From: Thelephora terrestris
Lineage: Eukaryota > Basidiomycota > Agaricomycetes > Thelephorales > Thelephoraceae
Reading direction: 5' to 3'
NCBI GenBank assembly: GCA_015956445.1
Contig: WIUZ02000003.1
Span: forward strand, 372,001-436,000
DNA length: 64,000 nucleotides
The notes beneath the pieces are model-generated. The model was not told the DNA's origin and did no database searches. It saw only the letters and a list, made by a program, of their open reading frames with translations. This document shows, in pieces, positions 56,204 through 64,000 of the stretch; position 1 is the first letter of the stretch; each line of letters begins with the position of its first letter. Position numbers and translations under genes: made by a program.

Positions 56204-56915
56204 CATGAGCATTGGTAACCTCACCAAACCACAACCTCTCTCAGGGGAGAGTTCGGGTACGTGTTTTCTCACAGCTTCAGCTTAGCGGTGGTTGGCTGAG
56301 TTGACTCCAATAACCATTGCTAGTACACGAGCCCTTGGACTTTGAACCCTTGAACCTGCTAGGTGTGTATTTGCATATCGCGGTTCTCCTTCGAGTATAG
56401 ACTCACTAAAAAACAAATATCACAAGGCATCTTCCACGATGTTCCCTTGCCTGAAGTGTTGCCATCACCATTAGAGAGATTGATAACGGTACTTTTCGCA
56501 ACTTCCTATGGATGGAAGGTCGGTTCATCACTGTCTTGTAGCTTCCAGAGGTAACGCTCCCGTCGTCGACTGTGACTCGCGGGGGCGCACGGGGAGATGT
56601 GGTGAGTGTGATGATCCATTCCTGTTTGAGAGTGAGTGTTTGTTGACTTCTTACCTGTAGCAGCCGCCGTCAACATGAGGAATCATGACGATTCCACTAC
56701 CGTCAATGACCCATGAACACACACCGGTGCACCCCACCCAAGGCTTGGTCGCCACCAAGCCCAATAATACAGAGAACGAAGTCTGGTCGGGAGTAAGCAG
56801 TTTTTTTTACCCCGCCAAAGATTGTGCTCTGAAACTACGGCCTTGGCAACAGCCAAACACCAGTTGGATCCCGGCTGATCCTCCACAAACCTGTGATCCC
56901 GAAAACGGTATGTGA
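56204..56915 (+). pseudogene. Diverged relative of the helix-loop-helix genes, module copy C
   Basis: Possible exons begin at an ATG at 56204 (MSIGNLTKPQPLSGESS), with GT-AG pairs near 56255-56326 and 56362-56428. The stretch at 56735-56880 is clearly related to the copy A gene: it has the same TNTENEVW-like run, the TTTTTACCCC block and a GGCCTTGGCA acceptor region found at 24670-24770. The two helix-loop-helix segments are not found downstream; a T-rich tract like that after copies A and B follows at 57.05-57.3 kb. I read it as a truncated, decaying copy. Confidence 0.45.
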
Positions 56916-57359
56916 TGGCCCCATTCCCGGAGCTGCAACGAGCTCATCATCTTTGCAAGGGAATGAGGGGAAGTGAAGGAGGCGGGGGGTGCTGGGTAAC
57001 TGCACGATGAATTTGGGGTGAGGATAACAAGCTGCTTTTATATGGTCAGCGATTTCTTACCCACTGGCTGGGAGACCCATTTATTGTTCTTCCTTCCGTC
57101 CCAATTTTCTCCCTTTGTTCGTTGGCTTTTTCTTGTTTTTGTTTTGTGCGATCACAACGTTGGCCATCGTCGATCGGTCTTTTTCATCCCTTTTTGTATC
57201 TCACGTTTTCTACCTCATTTCGTTCGTTCTCCATCGTGGGTTACCTGTGTCTACACATCGACCGGATACTTTTCACACACATGTCGGACCCAGCTCCAAT
57301 TCGATTTTTGAGTCATAGCCTTGAGCACTAAAACCTGGGTGTTCCGACCATAGGTATTA

Positions 57360-58095
57360 CTGTCCCAATCCGACCAAGTCGGCGAAGGGATTTTTGATGA
57401 CAAAAAATATCAGGGTCAGTGACAGCGGCGGGTGTCTGGATGACAATGACACCCGGACCCAGGCGGCGGCCCTCAGCATGAACACGCAGCTGGGCAGCAT
57501 TGAACCAGGCCCCGCCTTGCCTGGTGACGGTGACTTCTGGTACTTGGCATCGTTTAACTTCCAAATCCTGTTATATTTCAGACCTCTTTGCCCTCAAGCT
57601 GGCCTCGCGAACTAGCATATCCCTTCTATCCGTTACAACTCAGCATCGGCAGAGTGAGACAATGCAATTAAGTCCCCACTTTGCAGAGAGGTGTCAATAC
57701 AGCAATGGCGCCAGTCTGTGCCAGTACTGGGAAGCAATGAATCCTCATGAAGATCAGGGATGAAATTGTGGCCTTGTTTGCGAAGACTCCCATTAGTTCA
57801 GTGCAGGTCTTAAGACAATACAACTTGGGACCCCCCACTTTCTATTGGGTTAGGTGAGATGTAATGCCACCAGCACGTAGAAATTTTCCTTCAAGAGCTC
57901 TAGATATACAATTTTCGTTTGCCTTAAGTTTTTTTTTTTTCAAGTTCTAGCGCCCGTGGTGGGCGACCGCTGAAAATTGATGACACGAGTCGAACATAGC
58001 GGCGGCTCCCCTGATGACTGATGACAAGAGCCCAAAAATCCGGCGGGCGGACCCCTTGATGACAATGACCAACCGAGTTGGTCGGATTGGGACAG
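57360..58095. mobile_element. MITE-like element with TA-flanked inverted repeats
   Basis: 736 bp between inverted repeats of 23 bp with one mismatch (CTGTCCCAATCCGACCAA at the left; its reverse complement at 58073-58095), each preceded or followed by TA. The TA flanks and CTGTCCC ends suggest a non-autonomous Tc1/mariner relative. No transposase is present inside. It lies only 90 bp from the larger Tc1/mariner element and has different ends. Confidence 0.6.
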
Positions 58096-58755
58096 TATAG
58101 TATATGTCTCATCGATTTCAACGATCTTTGGATAAGGTTCCGAGCAAGGCGGCAGGGAGCCATCCGACGAGTGAACGAAGGACAATACAGCGGTTTGCAT
58201 CGGGACCTGAACACGCAGAATTGGGTCGAGGTCGCTCTGGCGTGACGTTGATGGGCATATGGTATGACAGATACCATATTGGGATAATTTGTCATCTGAG
58301 ATTTGAACATATCAACATAGGTGAGCCGGCACTGGTCAGGCCTCGTCTCCCCCGTTTCGCTCGCTGTTCCCGACACATGGCCTCGTTGGCATGTCTCCTC
58401 ATCCCCATTATTCTGTTCTTCTACAGGGCTAGTCATGACCTCCACTACCAGTTTCACGCGTTGCCAACGGGTGCTGTACGTTCCAGGAAAAATAGCCGAG
58501 TAGTTCTGTTCATGTTAGGCATCGTTGCACGTGTCGCAGTGGGCGGGGCCCGCTGGCGCACTAGGTTTATTGTTCAATTCATGGTCCATGGCCTTCAAGC
58601 TCAGGGATCCTCACAAAGGTTGCCGCTTTTTGCATGGAAGTCCAGGTATGTGCTTCGTCATCGCTGTCCACCACAGCGTATAAAATGACGATTTTTTTTT
58701 TGCTTTTTCCGGCCACCCTCAACGGCGCAATCATACGCTCGAGCCAGTCACAGCA

Positions 58756-60703
58756 ATGGTCAACCCTACCCACTCTGTTCCGGGGCCTGGAAACTCCCGC
58801 TCTCGCTCGACTGCCACACGCCGCCCAACCATGTTCCAGAGCACTATGGTTATGCCAATGTTGGATCCAAATTACCCGCCGTATTATTTACCTGGGACAG
58901 GACCTGGAGAGAGCTCGGAGTTGTGGAGGATCCAAGCCACCACGCCACTAGGGGAGTGGCCGCGATTGCCGCCGCCGCCATCGAGTATGTGTTTTGACTG
59001 TTGTGATTTTGCTCCACAGCTCACTCAGACCTTTACCCAGACACGAGATACTATGTGAATGATGAGCGAACTGGCAGACGCCAGGAGGTTCTCCCTCCTA
59101 TTAGTTCCTTACTTGGCCCTGCGATTTCTCCTGTTGACTGGTCTCCAGCTCCTGGGACTGCTTCCATGTGTCCGCCACCACCGCCACCCCCAGGGCTCGT
59201 TCATCCCATGCATCCCCTGCCGCCACCACCCCCTGGGCTCGTTCATCCCACGCAGACTCCACCCGCCACCCAGCAACCACATCCATCTGCTGAAGGTAAC
59301 CCTTTTTCTTCGTCTATCATTCTCAACAACGTTAATACAGATCCTCAGGTGGTCGAGTCTTCCACCTCACTGTTATCGTGGAGAAAGAGAAGAATGAAGG
59401 AACAAAGGTTAAACCAAAGGTTGTTCGCAAAAAAGAGCAATGCGGTTGCCCTGGTACCTTTGACCTTCTCGCTTCATCGTTTTCCCTCGACGACCTCTTC
59501 TGTCAAGTCTTCTTGGCAGTGGGACTAAAGAACCGATATACTCCCAGGTCAGGACCCGCTCCTCCTGCAACCGCATTTTGGACGGGCCAGGGGTAAGTTT
59601 GTCCGGTTTCGTGATTAATTACATATGTTAATGGACACATTTAGGGGGTGTACTAACACACCATTCAAGGTTACAACAGATTCTCAGTGGGAGGCATTTA
59701 AAGCCATACTCGCAACCACTTCCAAGAGCGTTAGTGATGTCAAGGTTAATGTCAACTGGAAAGAGTTGAAGAAGTGGAAACCCTTGGATGATTCGGTATG
59801 TTTGCCTGTCAACCCTCTATTGTGTCTTTCTGATATCCCCTATCAGGATGACGAACTCGATGAAGGAACTGAGGTACATCTCTTCTGATGCGCATATACT
59901 ACACAGCTCATTTTGTTGTAGGTTCCTAATGTAGGGAGGTTCTCTGTTGATGACCGTGTCACTGGTGACATTGTTGCCAAACTCATTGGGAAGTGGCATT
60001 GCGAACAGAAGCGTGGCCATGCAACATGTGTTGATGTTCGTAATTCTCATGTACCAATCCACCGGGTTCGTATGACCCAATGGGCGGATCGAATTGTAAG
60101 CCCCTTGCACTCGCTTAGGATGACACTGATAAAATTTTATAGAAAGCATCAGGTGGTGCTCTAACTTTCGAGGATTTACCTCCCGATGACCTCCTTGACC
60201 TGTGGGGAATTAGAGAAGGTCCAGTCCCACGAGGACGCACGGGCCCACACCCTCCACTGCCACTGCCACTGCCACCCCCGCCACCACCCCTGCCACCAAC
60301 TACCTCAACCCAAGACCAAACTGCGTTGTTAACAACAGCTATCCTTGCCTCTGTGACAGACTCCCTTGTTCGGCGTCGGTCCCCATCCCCAAGGTCTCCG
60401 TTGAAGCGGCGCAGGGAAACCCCAAGTCCACCCCCGCTGCCGATTGGTGAAGAACTCAAGGCTTTTATTGACTACTGCTTTACACAAGTGCGGGCTCCCG
60501 AGGATATCACGCCGGCTGATGTTTTCAATATCCTTGATAAGGAGGGATATACAGTGAAGGCATTAGGTCATCAGACTCTCGAGAAGGGTGTGGTTTCCAG
60601 GTTGACCGGCCTCCCTATGGGTGCGGTAATGAGCATTCATGTTCTCGCAGAGGAGAGGTGTGACGACCACCGTTCCAAGAAGCATTCAACTTCTCGCTAC
60701 TGA
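58756..60703 (+). CDS. Second gene of the Tc1/mariner element, unknown function
   Basis: Seven exons with six GT-AG introns (about 58985-59019, 59297-59349, 59594-59644, 59796-59846, 59874-59922 and 60097-60143) keep one frame throughout, which is strong evidence of a real gene. The N-terminal half is Pro-rich (MVNPTHSVPGPG onwards, then two PPPPPGLVHP units). The middle has WEAFKAILATTSKSVSDVKV and VNWKELKKWKPLDDS, followed by an acidic DDELDEGTEV and then IVAKLIGKWHCEQKRGHATC, a block with spaced Cys/His residues. A basic Pro-rich stretch (RRRSPSPRSPLKRRRE) precedes a helical C terminus (FIDYCFTQVRAPEDITPADV). I recall similar WHC-block proteins being common in mushroom genomes but cannot name a domain. 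Enclosed by the transposon ends, it is probably an accessory gene of the element or a captured gene. Confidence 0.8.
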
Positions 60704-60704
60704 T

Positions 60705-60834
60705 CATCTTGTATACTACTTTCTTGATGTGTTTTGCACTACCAATCATCATGTATACTACCTTCTTGATGTATTTCTCGCCACCAATTGTCTTGTATAC
60801 TACTTTCTTGGTGTGTTTCTCGACAACAAAGTAT
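60705..60834 (+). repeat. Three 42-bp tandem units between the convergent genes
   Basis: Units share TGTATACTAC and CTTGATGT. They lie just past the stop of the accessory gene and just before the 3' end of the transposase gene, so they may serve as a bidirectional 3' end region. 42 bp is a multiple of three, and the repeats are also open as 14-residue units. Confidence 0.7.
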
Positions 60835-60847
60835 ATTGATTTCCTGC

Positions 60848-61922
60848 TTATGTAACATAAACATAACCGCAGTCTGCAAACCAAGAAAGTGACATCTCCC
60901 TCGTTATATCCTGAACTGCCCTATCAACTAGCCACGGCAATTGATCATCGTTGGTGTACTCAATCTCATGACGACGGAGCCATCCCTTGATGAATGAAAA
61001 AGCTTCCTCAATGGGGTTGAAATCAGGGGAGTATGGTGGTAAATAAATCAAGCGGGCACCTAGATGACTTCAGTGAGTGTTCAATGGAAATAAAGAGCCT
61101 ATGCTGACATACCGCACCCATCAACAATTAACTTGCGGATTTCTTCATCGTGATGGATGGAACAGTTGTCAACTATAACAACACTTTGTTTCCCTGGGAA
61201 TGGATTCAATTGGGGAGCCTACGTTTAGGGTTAATAACTGAACCAATGTTAAATGAGGATGAGCGCACCACTCCTTCACTCAAGAATTGCAAGAACCTCT
61301 CCTTACTCACAGAACCCTCAAAGATATCCAACGCAATGATACCGTTGGAGGTCAATGCTGGGAGGATGGAGTGACGCTTTCCACGGAAGAAGGGGCAGCG
61401 AGATATTGAGCGGTCCCCTACAGCTGACCACCCGCTGGAGCGCTGGACGGTCCGATTGTCGATGGCGCTCTCGTCGATAAACACGAAGAGGTCCGGATCA
61501 TCAAGTTTAGCAACCTCTAACTCCCAGAGGATCCGAAGCTGTTCATTGCGTTCTGCTGCCCTACGCGAGAGGGATTTCCTCGAAATTTGCATCCGGCTGA
61601 GGGTCTGTGAAATTGTGGCAATCGATGTGTGCACTCCACGCTCGGCAAAGAGACCCTCCTGAATTTCATCCAAGTAAAGAGATGGTCTTGTCTCTATGAG
61701 AGCGCGAATGTAGTCCTCGTCTTCAGCGGTGAGGATTCGGTGCCCACGCCGCGGCTCAGCGTAGGGATCGGTGACCTGGCCGTGCTTCCTGTGGAGATCA
61801 ACGATATGGTGGACAAAACCAACAGAGACATTAAATGTGTCGGCAACTGCCCTCATTGTCTCCCCCTGGTGGTAGCACCGGACAATCCTCTCTCTCAGGT
61901 CAGAGGAATGTGCGGCGACCAT
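60848..61922 (-). CDS. Tc1/mariner-type DDE transposase
   Basis: Cuts and pastes the element at TA sites. Three exons (61922-61269, 61218-61113, 61059-60848) give 323 residues from MVAAHSSDLRERIVRCYHQG. The N-terminal helix-turn-helix (MRAVADTFNVSVGFVHHIVD) and second DNA-binding region with a GRPR-like hinge variant (EPRRGHRILTAEDEDYIRAL) are followed by the catalytic core: Asp in FVFIDESAID, Asp in VVIVDNCSIHH, and Glu in PYSPDFNPIEEAFSF. This is the DD34E-type spacing of Tc1 relatives (DDE_3 family). The C terminus WFADCGYVYV matches the usual end of fungal members. An upstream in-frame ATG at 61982 would add 20 residues but lies next to the inverted repeat. All catalytic residues are present and no break was found. 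Confidence 0.9.
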
Positions 61923-62204
61923 CGTCGAGCGGGTGAGAAGCGGTGAGGCCGGGTCTCCACACGCCAGTGTCGATATGTTCAAATCTTGGTTGACAAATTA
62001 TCCGAATATGGGAGGTACCATTCGACTGTCACGTCAACGTCACGCCACAGCGACCTCGACCCAATTCTGCGTGTTCAGGTCCCGATGCAAACCGCTGTAA
62101 GGTCGTCAGGTCGACGCTGAGCCCTCGATTTTTGGGACCATTGGCGTCGGGCATGGACGGAAGGCGGCTAATGATCCTGGGTCCGTCGAGACGTCTGCGC
62201 AGTC

Positions 62205-62400
62205 CTCGAATGAGTGCTTGTACCAAGGCGCAACCTGGTGCAGAGCTCATCGCCTACGATTTTCCAAAGGGGTGTTTGGCGCGGGCCGCGATATCCGTGC
62301 GGCGATCCTAGACACGCCCTTTGGATAGAAATTAATCCACAATGTCGAATTTCCACCTCCCACAAGATATCACGCATTAGCTCGCTTTTCAGAGGACTGA
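62205..62400 (+). pseudogene. Truncated copy of the F-box gene start
   Basis: The block TGGTGCAGAGCTCATCGCC at about 62240 recurs at about 62900, and the following sequence runs to an ATG with LPQDITH corresponding to LPQEITD of the F-box gene at 63013, then a stop. The remainder of the F-box gene is missing. It looks like a truncated tandem duplicate of the leader and first codons. Confidence 0.55.
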
Positions 62401-63012
62401 GTGGTTATTCTTTGTATCCGCAATGGACGTTTATACATGAAGGACGCTGGATGCAGAATCGGCGAGGAGATCAACAAAGTTGTTGGGCATCCCCAATTAT
62501 CCCTGGGATTCATCGCCATACCCAAACACCTTCCTGCCTCTCGAGGGAGGAAATGAGAGATATGAGTAGTCCGTGGCGAAAAGCTATCGGTGAGAAGTTC
62601 TTTGTGAGGAGCCTCTGCCAACTCCCAGATGGTGCTAATGCATCCGATGGACGCGGAGCGGAGAGAAACCGACTGAGCGCTGCCTTATCTGACTGCAACG
62701 CCGTGACCATGACATCTACACCGTCCAAAAGGAATCCAGTGTCAGAATTTGAGTGATCCCGTCCATCCTCAACGGTCGTGGCAAGTAATTACAGTAGTGG
62801 GTTCCGTGCAACCAAAGGCGCCTCCTCCCGAGCACATTACTGTAGAAGCCCGAAAGGCGCAGTCGAGACAAATTCGCGATGTCCAACGTTCAACTTTGGT
62901 GCAGAGCTCATCGCCCGTACTTAACCTTCGGCGGCTAATGCGGAGGTGTCTGACTGGGACCAGCCTACCATACCGGCGCCAACACGTATGGCCTGGCTTT
63001 TCGACAGAAACC
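62401..63012. other. Upstream region of the F-box gene
   Basis: A long plus-strand open frame (62214-62756) spans it but has no recognisable domain and overlaps the truncated copy. The last 120 bases are the probable leader of the F-box gene. Confidence 0.4.
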
Positions 63013-64000
63013 ATGATGTCAGATCGCCTCCCACAAGAAATCACCGATTCCATTATCGACCTCCTACATGATGAACCCCGAACCCTCAGACTGTGCTGCC
63101 TCGTCTCTAGGTCATGGATTCACCGCACAAGGAAATACCTGTTCGGCACGGTCAAGTTCAACTCCTCGACTGACCTCGAGACGTGGAAAAACACATTTTT
63201 GAACCCTTTCAACACGCCTGGCTATCATACACTTTGTCTGCAACTTGGTTGTTCGAAAGTTGCTGCTGCGGTTTTGGAAGAGTGTGGCTGGATTCGGGCG
63301 TTTCCAAACGTTGTACGGTTGGAGATCTGGTCCTGTACGTGAATCTTGCGTTTTCACTCCCTTACGACTGCTCACCATTCCCGAATCTCTCTGTGTAGAT
63401 TACACAACCCTGTCACCCTCACAAGTTTTCAACCTCATTCGTTACTTGCCATTTCTCGAAGATCTGGAAGTGACAAGTTTCAGAGTACTCGACGACGACG
63501 ACAATGACGACGCTGCCGTCTTCCAACCTTCAACCTCGCCGCCGTTAACTGGGACCCTTGAGCTTTGTTGGGTTTGGGCGTTGGAAACCGTCGTGCGCCA
63601 GCTATTGAGCCTGCCGAACGGCGTTCGGTTTCGAGAACTTGGCTGCACGTGGTATCTCGAGGGTGACTTTCGGTGGATAACGGCTCTGGTGGAGGGTTGT
63701 GCTGATACCCTTCAGTACGTTCATCTCAAATGCAGGACCTCCGGTGAGTACCACCCTTTTGTCGTTATGGGACCAGCAGCTCACAAGTTAAGTTATTTCT
63801 GTGCAAGAAACACCGCCGGCGGGTACGATCGACTTCTCCAGAGCGACGAAACTCAAAGAGGTCACGCTCCGACTCGATGACCTCGGTGACGTATTGACTG
63901 CTATGGCGCTCAAAACCCTTACGTCCCACCATAGAGATCTCCAGCAGATCTCAATCTACGTCTCCGTTGGTGACTCTGCCGATGACGGAGAAAGGGGTGT
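63013..64000 (+). CDS. F-box protein, 5' part (runs off right edge)
   Basis: Predicted substrate receptor of an SCF-type ubiquitin ligase. The ATG at 63013 starts MMSDRLPQEITDSIIDLLHD, and the F-box continues through LRLCCLVSRSWIHRTRKYLF, the pattern of the very large F-box family of mushroom fungi. After the box, alternating hydrophobic segments (TLCLQLG, VVRLEIW, LRYLPFLEDLEVTSF in part, YVHLKC, LKEVTLRLDD) look like irregular leucine-rich repeats that would bind the target. Introns at about 63338-63398 and 63744-63807 keep the frame open to the window end. The target is unknown. The 3' end lies outside the window. A truncated copy of its start lies upstream. Confidence 0.82.

Larger units (their letters stand above)
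58188..62097. mobile_element. Tc1/mariner-type transposon carrying a second gene
   Basis: A 3910-bp element flanked by TA (58186-58187 and 62098-62099). Terminal inverted repeats of about 64 bp with one mismatch start CAGCGGTTTGCATCGGGACC; a weaker inverted similarity continues for another 60 bp (the GGATAATTTGTCA block and the GATTTGAACATATC block on both sides). Inside are a transposase on the minus strand and an unrelated multi-exon gene on the plus strand, converging on a 42-bp tandem repeat. Both genes are open when short introns are removed, and the ends are nearly identical, so the element looks complete and recent. Confidence 0.87.

Noticed and set aside
20830-56915. Homeodomain mating-type (A) locus
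   Set aside because: The divergent repeated pairs recall such loci, but no homeodomain recognition helix (WFxNxR) was found in any of the proteins; the domains look like helix-loop-helix.
58756-60703. Accessory gene as part of the Tc1 transposase
   Set aside because: It is on the opposite strand with its own start, introns and stop, and has no DDE motif.
1-64000. CRISPR array, given the dense regular repeats at 31-42 kb
   Set aside because: The 35-bp units are directly adjacent with small variants and no unique spacers, and the context is eukaryotic.

Overview
The window looks like nuclear DNA of a mushroom-forming basidiomycete (Agaricomycetes). The evidence is the short GT-AG introns of about 35-65 bp in nearly every gene, a cluster of TKL-type kinases with the HGDLKG catalytic loop, an F-box gene of the usual agaric type, a Ty3/gypsy chromovirus, and PIF/Harbinger and Tc1/mariner DNA transposons. 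No bacterial operons, rRNA genes, convincing tRNA genes or CRISPR arrays were seen. All exon structures were inferred by eye from frame continuity, splice signals and comparison of paralogues.

Layout. 1-289 holds the 5' part of an unrecognised minus-strand gene. A three-repeat Myb gene with a C-terminal zinc finger lies at 4772-6124 (-), between two gene-poor stretches. A tandem cluster of four TKL-like kinase genes fills 10.4-19.1 kb. Two of them are close duplicates, one carries a frameshift exactly at an intron-loss site, and the third runs open into the fourth. From 20.8 to 57 kb the ground plan is an array of divergent modules: a small minus-strand gene with a DGSFVV motif next to a plus-strand gene. 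In the two best copies the plus-strand gene encodes a protein with two helix-loop-helix-like segments. The second good module (26.3-49.9 kb) is split by a nested pile of mobile elements.

The nest. A young Ty3/gypsy chromovirus (26754-47995, 319-bp LTRs, CCTTC target duplication) sits in the module. Its 5' LTR was later entered by a PIF/Harbinger element that looks whole (26924-30221, GAT duplication, transposase plus Myb-like partner). Its interior was entered twice by a 4.5-kb palindromic foldback element (30870-35384 and 38016-42583). This element is the most striking object in the window. Each copy has two long arms made of 35-bp tandem units, then (CCTAA)n-like tracts, then a unique centre of about 150 bp. 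Both copies sit in the same 11-bp sequence, GAGCCCCTGTG, in opposite orientation on the chromosome but in the same orientation relative to that target. The two arms of each copy share private variants that the other copy lacks. I recognise no protein-coding gene in it.

Right end. A coiled-coil gene lies at 51354-53092 (-). A more diverged module copy (55.4-56.9 kb), a 736-bp MITE-like element and a complete-looking Tc1/mariner element (58188-62097) follow. The Tc1/mariner element carries its transposase and a second multi-exon gene of unknown function. An F-box gene with a truncated upstream copy runs off the right edge.
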